A DNA stretch of 47,971 nucleotides from Deltaproteobacteria bacterium (GCA_029262315.1 JAJCZP010000251.1:1-47971), one strand, 5' to 3'. Numbered from the stretch's first letter, positions 17,445 through 27,680 are shown. The notes: generated by a model not told the origin, from the sequence alone. Program-made: numbers and translations.

Positions 17445-18857
17445 TCAGCGGTCGGATTCGGCCTCCGGGGCAGCGGACTCTTTCAGGCTTGCCAGCGAGG
17501 GCTGCTCGCCGCGGTAGACGTGCCGGCGGAAGAAGGCGTTGAAGCTGGTACCCGCGATCCGGCGCACGGTGCCGAGGAAGCGAGCCGTGGTCACGGTATC
17601 CCCCTGCTGCGCGAGCTCGGTGACGACGTCATCCAGGTTGTGCGCCTCGTCGGTGGAATCCCGAATCTCGCGGTCGAGCGCCCACATCACGAGCGGCGCG
17701 CTATTGTTCCTGAGGGCGAATTCGGTCGTGCGTGTGAAGTCGCGATTCCACAGCCCATGGCGGGCGAACGAGCGCAGCGCACGGTGAAACCCCTCGCGGT
17801 CGAGCGTGCCGATGCGCCGCTGGATCTCGACGGAGTAGAACTCCGCGAGGCCTTCGGTGACCCACGCCGCATCGGGGCCGGGTCGCGTCGGGTTGATGAC
17901 GTGGAAGAGCTCGTGGAGATAGGGGCTGGTACGATCGGGTGTCCGGATCGGTCGATCGCCGTGCATGTAGAAGGAGCTGCTGCCGCTGAGGCCGCCACGC
18001 CACATTGGATCCGGGCCGAGTGCGATGAGGAGTCGGACCGGCTGCTGTGCCAGCAGCTGCGTGAGCTCGGGAAGGCCGTCCTCCAGGAGCGCGAAGATGT
18101 CTCTCGCCGACGTCGCAACCTCGCCAGCGGTCGTCACGCTGACCATGGTGTCGGCGATGGTGATGTCGGCACGCGCGAAATGGCCGAGCATGAGCCAGCC
18201 GCGGGGGTGGTCGAAGCGTGCTCGCGGACTCTCGACCAAGAAGCGGTGCGCGCCATCCGGGGCCAGAGGGCTGGCGACATCCCAGCCGTCAGGGACCCGA
18301 ACGATCAGGCGCGCGCGGGCCTCGGCATTCGGTTCGACGTTGGTGGAGAAGAGAATACGGCTGTGCGGAAACAAGTGGCGCGCGCGGGTCAAGACCCAGT
18401 CCGTGTCGGCCCATGAATCGAAGCCTGCCTCCGGGCCCCGGCGATGTCGAAGAGGCGTCGTGTACGAGAGATGTCCGTAGGGCGCGCTCGGCCACCAGAT
18501 GACATGCCCCTCGCGTTCCTCGAGGCGTCCGCTCGCTTGAAACGAGGAGAAGCGCCCCCCGTCGGTGGTGAGCTGGATGCGCCGTATCTCATCGATGCCG
18601 GCGAGGTCCCAGCGGACCCACGCCGTGGTCGGGTCGTCCGCGCGTACCTCCACCGTGTACTCGACGCTGAAGGTTTCGCGTCCGGGCTCCGCTTCGGTGC
18701 CGTGGGTTGCGGTCGGTGTCGCCGCTAGAGCGACGACAGCTCCGAGTACGGCGACCGCCACGACCTGTCGTTGCCAGGGATGCGACCCGGGCAGGCGGCT
18801 GGCTGGCTCGGGTGCCCCGTGGGCCGCGTGTGCGCTAGCAAAACAGTGGTTCAAGTC
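17445..18857 (-). CDS. Exported M61-like (gluzincin) metallopeptidase
   Basis: The frame extends to 18983, but its first 25 residues are the antisense of tRNA-Val, so the true start is inside. TTG near 18857 (MNHCFASAH...) with GGAG nine bases upstream is a reasonable choice and leaves a signal-like stretch VVAVAVLGAVVALAATPTATHG. GTG starts lie nearer that stretch. The N-terminal half is a beta-rich domain. The catalytic part has HELFH and, about 16 residues on, WVTEGLAEFYS, the HExxH plus Glu arrangement of gluzincins such as M61. The C-terminal helical part is normal for the group. No PDZ domain is seen. It precedes the two-component genes and may be co-transcribed. Confidence 0.72.
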   Translation of the reverse strand, partial: DLNHCFASAHAAHGAPEPASRLPGSHPWQRQVVAVAVLGAVVALAATPTATHGTEAEPGRETFSVEYTVEVRADDPTTAWVRWDLAGIDEIRRIQLTTDGGRFSSFQASGRLEEREGHVIWWPSAPYGHLSYTTPLRHRRGPEAGFDSWADTDWVLTRARHLFPHSRILFSTNVEPNAEARARLIVRVPDGWDVASPLAPDGAHRFLVESPRARFDHPRGWLMLGHFARADITIADTMVSVTTAGEVATSARDIFALLEDGLPELTQLLAQQPVRLLIALGPDPMWRGGLSGSSSFYMHGDRPIRTPDRTSPYLHELFHVINPTRPGPDAAWVTEGLAEFYSVEIQRRIGTLDREGFHRALRSFARHGLWNRDFTRTTEFALRNNSAPLVMWALDREIRDSTDEAHNLDDVVTELAQQGDTVTTARFLGTVRRIAGTSFNAFFRRHVYRGEQPSLASLKESAAPEAESDR

Positions 18858-18886
18858 TTGACACTCCAGAGGTGCATTGATAGCCC
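18858..18886 (+). promoter_or_regulatory. Possible tRNA-Val promoter
   Basis: A perfect TTGACA (18858-18863) is followed after 17 bases by TAGCCC (18881-18886), a poor -10. The distance to the tRNA 5' end (22 bases after the box) fits a short precursor. The weak -10 keeps confidence low. Confidence 0.3.
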
Positions 18887-18907
18887 AATCCACTTGTTCT
18901 CGGACAC

Positions 18908-18982
18908 AGGCACGTAGCTCAGTGGGAGAGCGCTTCCTTGACACGGAAGAGGCCGGCGGTTCAATCCCGCCCGTGCCTACCA
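18908..18982 (+). tRNA. tRNA-Val (GAC)
   Basis: A complete 75-base cloverleaf. Acceptor AGGCACG pairs with CGTGCCT; D arm GCTC/GAGC; anticodon stem CTTCC/GGAAG with loop TTGACAC giving anticodon GAC; T arm GGCGG TTCAATC CCGCC; discriminator A and an encoded CCA. It reads GUC and GUU. The thrS start is 41 bases downstream, so both may share a transcript that is cut to release the tRNA. Confidence 0.96.
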
Positions 18983-19023
18983 ATCCGTCGTCACCATCTC
19001 AATCCGGTCAATCCAGCCAATCA

Positions 19024-20955
19024 ATGACAGACGTAATGGTTCAGATTAGTCTGCCAGGCGCGGAAGCGCGCCCGGTCCGCTCGGGAACGCCCGCGCGGGC
19101 AGCGCTCGAAGAACTCGGCGAGCGTCGTATCTCGGAGGCCATTGCGGCCAAGTTCGAGGACGCCGTCATCGACCTCTCGCGGCCGCTGACGAGCGACGGT
19201 GTCGTCGCCGCGGTCTACGGAGACTCTCCCGAGGGGCTCGATGTCCTGCGCCACTCCACGGCGCATTTGCTGGCCCATGCGGTCAAGCGGCTGTTTCCCG
19301 ACATCCAGGTGACGATCGGCCCGGTCATCGACCGCGGGTTTTACTACGACTTCAAACATCCGGCGGGTTTCGCCCCCGACGATCTCAAGCGCATCGAGGC
19401 GATGATGGCGGCGATCGCCAGCGAGAAGATCCCCGTCGTGCGCAGCGAGTTGCCGCGCGCCGAAGCCATCGAATACTTTCGCGGGCTCGGCGAGCACTAC
19501 AAGGTCGAGATCATCGAGAGCCTGCCCGACGAACCGCTGTCGCTCTACACGCAAGGCGATTTTACCGACCTGTGCCGCGGGCCTCACGTGCCGACCACGG
19601 GCCGATTGAAGGCGTTCAAGCTTACCAGCCTCGCCGGTGCGTACTGGCGCGGCGACGAGCGTAACGAGATGCTGCAGCGAGTCTACGGGACGGCCTTTGC
19701 CACCCCGAAGGAGCTGAAGCAGCACCTCGCGTTCATCGAGGAGGCGAAGCGCCGCGATCATCGCAAGCTCGGGCGCGAGCTCGACCTGTTCAGCTTCCAT
19801 CCGGAGGCGCCCGCGAGTCCGTTTTTTCATCCGAAAGGTACGATCGTTTACAACCAATTGGTCGACTACATCCGTCGCCTCTACGATCGCTACGGGTACC
19901 AAGAGGTCATCACGCCCCAGGTCCTCGATGTGGACCTGTGGAAGCGCTCCGGCCACTACGACAACTACAAAGAGAACATGTACTTCACCGAGCTCGACGG
20001 GCGCGAGATGGCGGTGAAGCCCATGAACTGTCCCGGGCACTGTCTGCTCTACGGAGCCACGAAACGGTCGTATCGTGATCTCCCGCTCCGATTGGCGGAC
20101 TTCGGGCGCCTGCATCGTTACGAGCGCTCTGGCGTGACCGCGGGCCTGACCCGTGTCCGCTCGTTCTCACAGGACGACGCGCACATCTTCTGCACCCCCG
20201 CACAGGTCGAGGCCGAGGTCGGTGCGGTCGTCTCGATGATGTTCGACATTTACGACCTGTTCGGCTTCGAGGAGCGACGCATCTATCTCGGCACGCGTCC
20301 CGAGAAATCGATCGGCGAGGATGCGCTCTGGGAGCGTGCCGAGTCGACGCTGCAGCGCGTGCTCGAGGACCGTGAGATTCCGTTCGAGACCAATCCAGGG
20401 GATGGCGCCTTTTACGGGCCCAAGATTGATTTTTGCATTCTCGATGCGATGCGCCGGGAGTGGCAGCTGGGTACAGTCCAGCTCGACTTCTCGTTGCCCG
20501 AGCGGTTCGAACTCGACTACGTCGGGAACGAGGGTCGCGACGAGCGTGTCGTGATGATTCATCGTGCGCTGCTTGGCTCGATCGAACGCTTCATGGCGAT
20601 TCTCATCGAGCACAGCGGTGGCGATCTGCCCCTCTGGCTCGCCCCGGTTCAGGCCCGGCTGATCACGGTCACCGACGCGCAGGAAGCCTACGCGAAGGAG
20701 ACCTTGCAGACGCTGCGGGCCGCGGGGATTCGCGCGGAGGCCGATCTGCGTTTCGAGAAGCTCGGATTCAAGATTCGGGAGGCCGAGCTCCAGAAGGTTC
20801 CGATCGTGCTCGTCATCGGCGACAAAGAGGTCGAGGCCGGAATGGTCGCGCCTCGGCGTCGGAAGCAGGGCAATCAGCCTGCGGTCCGCGTTGCCGACTT
20901 TATCGATGCTATCGCGGCCGAGATTCGGCCAGAACTCATAGGAGGTGTCCCATAG
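19024..20955 (+). CDS. thrS: Threonyl-tRNA synthetase
   Basis: A 643-residue class II synthetase with the full bacterial layout: N-terminal TGS domain, editing domain with HSTAHLLAHAVKRLFP and the zinc/editing residues, catalytic core with MNCPGHCLLY and GLTRVRSFSQDDAHIFC, motif 3 region GSIERFMAILIEHSGG, and the C-terminal anticodon-binding domain ending near VIGDKEVEAGMVAPRRRKQG. ATG 19024 is used; ATG 19036 (MVQISLPG) is close to the TGS start and neither has a clear ribosome-binding site. The frame upstream runs through the tRNA and is not coding. It ends overlapping the infC start codon. Confidence 0.96.
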   Translation: MTDVMVQISLPGAEARPVRSGTPARAALEELGERRISEAIAAKFEDAVIDLSRPLTSDGVVAAVYGDSPEGLDVLRHSTAHLLAHAVKRLFPDIQVTIGPVIDRGFYYDFKHPAGFAPDDLKRIEAMMAAIASEKIPVVRSELPRAEAIEYFRGLGEHYKVEIIESLPDEPLSLYTQGDFTDLCRGPHVPTTGRLKAFKLTSLAGAYWRGDERNEMLQRVYGTAFATPKELKQHLAFIEEAKRRDHRKLGRELDLFSFHPEAPASPFFHPKGTIVYNQLVDYIRRLYDRYGYQEVITPQVLDVDLWKRSGHYDNYKENMYFTELDGREMAVKPMNCPGHCLLYGATKRSYRDLPLRLADFGRLHRYERSGVTAGLTRVRSFSQDDAHIFCTPAQVEAEVGAVVSMMFDIYDLFGFEERRIYLGTRPEKSIGEDALWERAESTLQRVLEDREIPFETNPGDGAFYGPKIDFCILDAMRREWQLGTVQLDFSLPERFELDYVGNEGRDERVVMIHRALLGSIERFMAILIEHSGGDLPLWLAPVQARLITVTDAQEAYAKETLQTLRAAGIRAEADLRFEKLGFKIREAELQKVPIVLVIGDKEVEAGMVAPRRRKQGNQPAVRVADFIDAIAAEIRPELIGGVP

Positions 20956-21470
20956 CAAGTTCCAAGGAAGCGCAGGCGCGCATCAACGGTCAGATCAGTG
21001 CTCGCGAGGTACGGCTCATCGCTTTCGACGGTGAAGCCCTCGGTGTGGTGCGTCTCGAGGAGGCGATCAGGGTCGCCGAAGAGAAGGACCTCGATTTGGT
21101 CGAGATTGCGGCCGCGGCCGATCCGCCAGTCTGTCGTGTGATGGACTACGGGAAGTTCCGCTACGAGAAGAAGAAGAAGCAGCAAGAGTCCAACAAGAAG
21201 CAGGTCTACGTCACCGTCAAAGAGGTCAAGATGGGGGCCCGGACCGACCAGCACGACGTCAATTTCAAGGTCTCCCATATCCGGAAGTTTCTCGAGCGGG
21301 GCCAGCGAGTGAAGGTTTCGGTGTTCTTTCGCGGTCGTTCGATCACCCATCCGGAGCTAGGTCGGGAGATGTTGCTCAAGGTGTTTGAAAAGGTGAAGGA
21401 TTTGAGCAATATGGAGGCGAACCCACGTATGGAGGGACGGCACATGTCGATCCTCCTGCAGCCGCGCTAG
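20952..21470 (+). CDS. infC: Translation initiation factor IF-3 with ATA start codon
   Basis: A 172-residue IF-3. It starts at ATA 20952-20954 (then [22 protein letters not shown]), five bases after a full GGAGGT (20941-20946) and overlapping the thrS stop TAG. No ATG, GTG or TTG exists in frame near the conserved N-terminus. Non-canonical AUU/AUA/AUC starts are the known device by which IF-3 limits its own translation. The N-domain ([27 protein letters not shown]), Lys-rich linker and C-domain ([26 protein letters not shown]) are complete. The thrS-infC-rpmI-rplT order is conserved in bacteria. Confidence 0.95.
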   Translation: MASSKEAQARINGQISAREVRLIAFDGEALGVVRLEEAIRVAEEKDLDLVEIAAAADPPVCRVMDYGKFRYEKKKKQQESNKKQVYVTVKEVKMGARTDQHDVNFKVSHIRKFLERGQRVKVSVFFRGRSITHPELGREMLLKVFEKVKDLSNMEANPRMEGRHMSILLQPR

Positions 21471-21490
21471 CGGCTCGAGACTGCGAGAAC

Positions 21491-21688
21491 ATGCCTAAGA
21501 TCAAGACACGCCGCGGGGCGGCGAAGCGCTTCAGGACAACAGGGGCCGGGAAGCTCAAGCGTGCGAAGGCCTTCCGGCGCCACATTTTGACCACGAAGAC
21601 GACCAAACAGAAGCGACAGCTCCGCGGTACCACCTTGGTGGCTGCCGTCGACGACCGGGCGGTCCGTCGCCTCGTGCCGTATCTGTAA
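21491..21688 (+). CDS. rpmI: Ribosomal protein L35
   Basis: A 65-residue basic protein of the 50S subunit. [33 protein letters not shown] is the standard L35 N-terminus and the short C-terminal helix [12 protein letters not shown] is present. It starts 20 bases after infC. In many bacteria L20 controls this message by binding the leader; a matching structure was not sought in detail here. Confidence 0.97.
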   Translation: MPKIKTRRGAAKRFRTTGAGKLKRAKAFRRHILTTKTTKQKRQLRGTTLVAAVDDRAVRRLVPYL

Positions 21689-21715
21689 GCCGGCGTCGGA
21701 GAAGGGGAACACGGG

Positions 21716-22063
21716 ATGCCACGGGTAACGCGAGGCACAAAGGGCCGAGCACGTCACAAGAAGGTCCTGAAGCTCGCCAAAGGAAACGTTGGTGGCCGGC
21801 GCAAGACCTATCGACAGGCACGTGAGACTGTCGAGAAGGGTCTGACGTACGCGTATCGCGACCGGAAGGTGCGGAAACGCGATTTTCGCGGTCTCTGGAT
21901 CATTCGGATCAATGCCGCCGCTCGCCTGCACGGTCTCAGCTACAGCCGATTCATCGCGGGGCTGAAGAAGGCCGGTGTCGACCTCGATCGTAAGGTGCTC
22001 GCTGATCTTGCCGCCCGCGATCCCGCGGCGTTCGGCGACCTCGCTCGTATCGCAGCGGCCTGA
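21716..22063 (+). CDS. rplT: Ribosomal protein L20
   Basis: A 115-residue 50S assembly protein. It begins [35 protein letters not shown] with the long basic N-terminal extension. The globular domain contains [39 protein letters not shown]. Length and sequence are normal. It lies 27 bases after rpmI. The 82-base gap to pheS contains a tandem duplication of the pheS start. Confidence 0.97.
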   Translation: MPRVTRGTKGRARHKKVLKLAKGNVGGRRKTYRQARETVEKGLTYAYRDRKVRKRDFRGLWIIRINAAARLHGLSYSRFIAGLKKAGVDLDRKVLADLAARDPAAFGDLARIAAA

Positions 22064-22070
22064 AGCCTGA

Positions 22071-23180
<1,110 letters not shown>

Positions 23181-23186
23181 GCGACT

Positions 23187-25610
23187 ATGAAGCTTACCCT
23201 GAACTGGTTGCGCGAGTTGGTCGAGTTGACCGTGGCGGCCGATGAGTTGGCGGCGCTGCTCACGGCGGCCGGGCTCGAGGTCGATGTGGTCGACGAGCGG
23301 CGTCCGGTCTGGCGGGAGGTCGAGGTCGCGGAGCTGCTCGAGGTTGCTCCCCACCCGAACGCCGACCGGTTGCAGCTATGTCGCGTGCAGCGCGCGTCCG
23401 GCATCGCGTCGGTCGTGTGCGGGGCCCGCAACATGCAGGCGGGTGACAAGGTCGCCCTTGCGGTGCCGGGAGCCGTTCTCCCAGGCGGTCACACGATTGG
23501 GGTATCGAAGATCCGCGGCGTGACGTCGGAAGGCATGCTCTGTGCCGCCGCCGAGCTTGCGCTCGACGTGCAGGTCGTGGGCGCGGACGGCAGCAGTGGC
23601 ATCATGATCCTGCCCTCCGCAGCGCCAATCGGGCAGCGGCTGGTCGACTATCTGGGTGCGGAGGACACGGTCCTCGAGCTTGGGATCACGCCCAATCGCG
23701 GCGACTGTTTGAGTGTGCTCGGGATCGCCCGCGAGGTCGCGGCGCTCACGGGCGCACGGCTGTTGCCGCCGAAGTTCCGGATTGCCGAAGAACGGGTCCT
23801 CGCGCGTTCGTTGGCACAGCTGGATGTCGAGGCCTCGGATCTTTGTCCGCGGTACGCGGCTCGGGTCGTGCGCGGCGTCCGGGTCGCACCGTCTCCGCTC
23901 TGGATGCAGACTCGCTTGGGGCTCGTCGGATTGAGGCCGATCAACAACATCGTCGACGCGACCAACTACGTCATGATCGAGCTCGGGCAGCCGCTGCACG
24001 CCTTCGATCACGCGCACCTCACCGACGGGCGCATCGTGGTCCGGCGGGCGGGCCGCGCGGAAATGTTCGCCACGCTCGACGGAGTGGAGCAGGCGCTAGT
24101 CGCCAACGATCTCGTCATCGCTGATGGCGGCGGCGCCGTGGCGCTGGCCGGCATCATGGGTGGTGCCAACTCGGAGATCTCAGACACGACCGTCGACGTC
24201 CTCCTCGAGAGTGCATTCTTCGAGCCGGCGACCGTGCGTCGCACGGCGCGGCGGCTTGGCGTGCTGACCGACGCCTCCTACCGGTTCGAGCGCGGGGTCG
24301 ATCCGAGCGGAACCGCGCTTGCTCTCGACCGAGCAACGGCACTTCTCGTCGAGCTCGCCGGCGGAGTGGTGGCGCGCGGACGGCTCGAACGGCAGGCGCG
24401 TCGGCGTTGGACCGCTCCCGCGATCCGACTGCGGCCGGCGCGCGTGAACGCGCTCCTGGGCACGTCGATCAAGGTCGATCGCATGCGCAAGGCGCTACGG
24501 GCACTCGGCGCCACGGTGGCGGCGGGCAGTGCGGGCGCGTTGAAGGTCGTTCCGCCGGCGCATCGCTTCGACTTGCGCCAGGAGATCGATCTGGTCGAAG
24601 AGGTGGCTCGGTTGACTGGCTACGACGAGATCGCGCCCACCGTGCCGGCGATCGTGCCCGCGGCCGGCGATGCCCCAGAGGCTGACGACGAGCGGGTCGT
24701 TCGGGAAGCCCTCCGGGGCGAGGGCCTGCAAGAGATGGTCACCCTCTCCATGGTTGCCGCGGCTGAGAACGCGACGTTCCCTGGCTTGCCTGGGCTCGGT
24801 GAGACGGTGCCCATCACCAACCCGCTGTCCACCGATGCGGACGAGATGCGTCGCAGCTTGCTTCCGGGACTCCTGCGCGCGCTCGTGGACAACGAGCGCC
24901 AGGGCGAATCCCTCATTGCGAGCTTCAGTTTTGGACGGGCGTACGGCCGCGGGAACGGTGCCGGCGGCTATTGGGAGCCCCGGATGATCGGCATCGTGAT
25001 GGCCGGCGTGTGGCCGGCCCGCCAGATTGGCGAGGTCGAGCGGCCGTGTGGCTTCGGCGATGTCAAAGGGGCGGTCGAGACCGTGCTCAGCGCGCTGCGC
25101 ATCCCGGCGGTTCGGTGGGGCGCCGTGGGCGACGAGGTGTCTTTCCTGCACCCAGGGAAGGCGGCGCAGCTGCTGGTGGAGCAGGACCCCATCGGGCTGA
25201 TCGGGGCGCTGCATCCCGATCTGATCCGGGAGCGAGATATCACCAACGAGCCCTGGGTGGCCGAACTTGACTTGCAGAAACTGGCTCAGTACTGTCCGCG
25301 CCGCGTTATTTTTCAGCCACTTCCGCGCTTTCCGGCGGTGCAGCGGGACGTTGCGGTGGTGGTGGATGTTGGATTTCAGGCGCAGCGGCTCCTCGACACG
25401 ATCGCCGAGGTTGCAGAGCCGCTGGTGGAGGAGGCGCGAGTGTTCGATCAGTACACTGGAGACCCGATCCCGAGCGGCAAGAAGAGTCTCGCCTACGCCG
25501 TGATGTACCGGGCGTCGGACCGAACGCTCACGGATGAAGAGGTCAATGCTATCCACCAACAACTGGTGGAGCATCTCGTGCAACGCCTGCCCGTGGAGGT
25601 GCGCCGATGA
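23187..25610 (+). CDS. pheT: Phenylalanyl-tRNA synthetase beta subunit
   Basis: An 807-residue subunit with the standard order: EMAP/OB tRNA-binding domain (about 40-150, VAPHPNADRLQLCRV), B3/B4 editing domain (RGVRVAPSPLWMQTRL, NNIVDATNYVMIELGQPLHAFD), B5 domain, the catalytic-like core, and the C-terminal anticodon-binding FDX-ACB domain (QPLPRFPAVQRDVAVVVD). The ATGA overlap with ihfA gives translational coupling. Nothing is missing. Confidence 0.97.
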   Translation: MKLTLNWLRELVELTVAADELAALLTAAGLEVDVVDERRPVWREVEVAELLEVAPHPNADRLQLCRVQRASGIASVVCGARNMQAGDKVALAVPGAVLPGGHTIGVSKIRGVTSEGMLCAAAELALDVQVVGADGSSGIMILPSAAPIGQRLVDYLGAEDTVLELGITPNRGDCLSVLGIAREVAALTGARLLPPKFRIAEERVLARSLAQLDVEASDLCPRYAARVVRGVRVAPSPLWMQTRLGLVGLRPINNIVDATNYVMIELGQPLHAFDHAHLTDGRIVVRRAGRAEMFATLDGVEQALVANDLVIADGGGAVALAGIMGGANSEISDTTVDVLLESAFFEPATVRRTARRLGVLTDASYRFERGVDPSGTALALDRATALLVELAGGVVARGRLERQARRRWTAPAIRLRPARVNALLGTSIKVDRMRKALRALGATVAAGSAGALKVVPPAHRFDLRQEIDLVEEVARLTGYDEIAPTVPAIVPAAGDAPEADDERVVREALRGEGLQEMVTLSMVAAAENATFPGLPGLGETVPITNPLSTDADEMRRSLLPGLLRALVDNERQGESLIASFSFGRAYGRGNGAGGYWEPRMIGIVMAGVWPARQIGEVERPCGFGDVKGAVETVLSALRIPAVRWGAVGDEVSFLHPGKAAQLLVEQDPIGLIGALHPDLIRERDITNEPWVAELDLQKLAQYCPRRVIFQPLPRFPAVQRDVAVVVDVGFQAQRLLDTIAEVAEPLVEEARVFDQYTGDPIPSGKKSLAYAVMYRASDRTLTDEEVNAIHQQLVEHLVQRLPVEVRR

Positions 25611-25921
25611 GTGACGTCGTAGAGTCGACCGAGAAGGCGACGACGATGACGAAAGCCGACATCGTGGAGCGAATCTACGAGAAGATCGGATTCTCCAAGA
25701 AGGAAGCCTCAGAGGTCGTCGAGTCGATCTTCGAGGTGATCAAGGTGAAGTTGGAACGCGGCGACAAAGTGAAGATCTCTGGCTTCGGCAACTTCGTCGT
25801 GAACGAGAAGCGGCCGCGTAAAGGGCGCAATCCGCAAACCGGTGAGGAGATTACGATCACCGGCCGGAAGGTGCTCACCTTCAAGGCGAGCCAGGTTTTA
25901 AAGAAAACGATAAATCCTTAG
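25607..25921 (+). CDS. ihfA: Integration host factor alpha subunit
   Basis: A 104-residue HU/IHF-family DNA-bending protein. Core: MTKADIVERIYEKIGFSKKEASEVVESIFEVIK, then VKISGFGNFVV, GRNPQTGEEITITGRKVLTFKAS with the intercalating proline. A 13-residue extension precedes the usual start; ATG 25646 (MTKADIV) is an alternative. Its location after pheT is the classical ihfA position. IHF assists sigma-54 promoters, one of which is predicted in this window. Its stop overlaps the stop of the convergent orphan gene by three bases. Confidence 0.93.
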   Translation: MSDVVESTEKATTMTKADIVERIYEKIGFSKKEASEVVESIFEVIKVKLERGDKVKISGFGNFVVNEKRPRKGRNPQTGEEITITGRKVLTFKASQVLKKTINP

Positions 25922-26397
25922 CGCTTACCGCCTTTGGCTCTCGCATTCAGGCGGACGACGCGCGGCGTGGCGTGTTGCCGGCGCGGGCGCTGTTCGGCCA
26001 TCAGATGCTCGTACTTCATACGGAGCAGGGCGTCGCGCATGCAGTCGGGATCGATGCCCAACCCGTCGCAGACGTTGTTGAACGAGAACGGCCAGTTCCA
26101 GTCGCGCGTCCGGATCCACTGCTCGGCCTGGCGGGAGAGCATGCGGGGCCGCGCCCGGGTCGTGCGAAAGTACTCTTGAAAGCAGCGAATGGCATCCTCG
26201 AGAATGGCGAGCATGAGTGCCTTCTCGGGCGAGAAATCGCTGTCGCCTCTGGGGCCCTCGAAGAACTGCTGCGGGAGGATGACGTCGGGTCCCAGAATGT
26301 CGGAAAGGCTGTCACGCACCTGCAGGCGCTTCGGCTCGGCCATCTCGTTCGTGAGGAACTCGACGGAAGCACTCTCTCCAGCCTGACTCTTGATCAT
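25918..26397 (-). CDS. Orphan small protein, paralog of the one at 13902-14240
   Basis: A 159-residue soluble protein of unknown function. ATG 26397 (MIKSQAGESASVEF) is preferred to 26457 since AGGAG lies seven bases upstream. The core LMLAILEDAIRCFQEYF, then RMLSRQAEQWIRTRDWNWPFSFNNVCDGLGIDPDCMRDALLRMK and a basic tail, aligns with the first copy throughout. This copy has an extra N-terminal 45 residues with MAEPKRLQVRDSLSDILGPDV. Both copies stand as single genes convergent with the end of a housekeeping operon. A regulatory or nucleic-acid-binding role is possible but unproven. Confidence 0.75.
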   Translation of the reverse strand: MIKSQAGESASVEFLTNEMAEPKRLQVRDSLSDILGPDVILPQQFFEGPRGDSDFSPEKALMLAILEDAIRCFQEYFRTTRARPRMLSRQAEQWIRTRDWNWPFSFNNVCDGLGIDPDCMRDALLRMKYEHLMAEQRPRRQHATPRVVRLNARAKGGKR

Positions 26398-26683
26398 CTC
26401 GCCACTCCTCTCTCGCGTCGGCCAGGTAGTGGCCTCGCTGGCCCGTCCATTGGGCACGGGGACAGAAAAGCAAACCGGGGGCCATCAGGGGCGGCGGCGG
26501 TAAGTCCACGTAGGGCCGGGCTTAGTGGCGATACTGACGTGGCAAAGCATCCGCGAAGCGTAACAATTTTGACACCCAATGGACGTTTTCGTCACGGCGC
26601 CGTGCCGCGCTCCACTGAGTCATTTCTCTGACGCGGCGACCTCGTTGCCACACTAGATGTGGCATGGTACGCGTCCGACCACT

Positions 26684-26757
26684 CGGGGCGTGGCGCAGCC
26701 CGGTAGCGCACACGCTTGGGGTGCGTGTGGTCGCCGGTTCAAATCCGGCCGCCCCGA
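26684..26757 (+). tRNA. tRNA-Pro (GGG)
   Basis: A 74-base cloverleaf: acceptor CGGGGCG/CGCCCCG, D arm GCGC/GCGC, anticodon stem CACGC/GCGTG with loop TTGGGGT (anticodon GGG), T arm GCCGG TTCAAAT CCGGC, discriminator A. The 3' CCA is not encoded, unlike tRNA-Val in this window. An inverted repeat TGCCACA-N5-TGTGGCA lies 19 bases upstream. Confidence 0.95.
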
Positions 26758-26850
26758 TTGTCACAGGAGGCCGCGGGTGTAGTGCCCGCGGCCTCGCTGC
26801 GTTGTGACCAGCGGTGCCCAGCGTTGTCACCACGGTGCCCATGGCATAGC

Positions 26851-27612
26851 GTGCTCGACGCCGTGATCATCCTGGTCAGCAACGACGATGGTGTGAACTC
26901 TCAGGGCATCCACGCGCTCGCCGCGGCAGCCGAGTCCCTCGGCGAGGTGTACGTCGTGGCACCAGATCGAGAGCAGAGCGCGGCCAGCCATTCGTTGACG
27001 CTCCATCGCCCGTTGCGTGTGGAGGAACTCTCACCGCGCCGCTTCGCCGTCGATGGGACGCCCACCGACTGTGTAAATCTGGCGGTGTGCGGTCTCCTCC
27101 CGGAGCGCCCTGGACTGGTCTTGTCCGGGATCAACAAAGGCGCGAACCTCGGCGACGACATTACCTATTCGGGGACGGTCTCGGCCGCGATGGAGGGCAC
27201 GCTCTTCGGCATCCCGTCGATCGCCGTCTCTCTGGTCGCGGGCGATGCGTACGATTTCGGACCCGCCGCGGCTTGTGCGGCGGCGTTGGCGCGTCGGGTG
27301 CTCCAGGCGCCGCTCGCGGAACATACCCTGCTGAATGTCAACGTTCCGGCCGTGCCGCGCGCCGAGATCACCGGGTGCTACGTGACCCGACAGGGCAAGC
27401 GGCGGTTCAGCGACGCGTTCGTGGAGAAGCGCGACCCCCGGGGGAAGAAGTACTATTGGATCGGTGGGGGGGAGCTTGGGTTCGTCAACGAGCCCGGGAC
27501 GGACTTTGCCGCGATCCATGCCGGGGCGATCTCGATCACCCCGATTCATCTCGATCTGACCCACGTGCCGTCGCTGGACGCGCTCGGCCATCTGGCGTTG
27601 GAGTGGCCCTGA
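26851..27612 (+). CDS. surE: 5'/3'-nucleotidase SurE
   Basis: A 253-residue phosphatase acting on nucleoside monophosphates and related phosphates, stationary-phase survival family. The metal-binding start VIILVSNDDGVNSQGI is complete, followed by APDREQSAASHSLT, the VDGTPTDCVNLA motif and SGINKGANLGDDITYSGTVSAAMEG. GTG 26851 or 26863 can start it; neither has a ribosome-binding site. The frame from 26716 overlaps the tRNA. The usual partner pcm is absent; a LysM/M23 lipoprotein follows, as is often seen near surE. Confidence 0.93.
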   Translation: MLDAVIILVSNDDGVNSQGIHALAAAAESLGEVYVVAPDREQSAASHSLTLHRPLRVEELSPRRFAVDGTPTDCVNLAVCGLLPERPGLVLSGINKGANLGDDITYSGTVSAAMEGTLFGIPSIAVSLVAGDAYDFGPAAACAAALARRVLQAPLAEHTLLNVNVPAVPRAEITGCYVTRQGKRRFSDAFVEKRDPRGKKYYWIGGGELGFVNEPGTDFAAIHAGAISITPIHLDLTHVPSLDALGHLALEWP

Positions 27613-27680
27613 CCCACGCGTCCGGCCGGCGGCTCTGACCCGCAGGCCCGGCCAGCTGTGCCGGGTCGAAGCCCCGAGAA

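Noticed and set aside
18858..18983. N-terminal extension MVGTGGIEPPASSVSRKRSP of the peptidase frame
   Set aside because: This is the well-known artefact of translating the complement of a tRNA; the tRNA-Val lies here.
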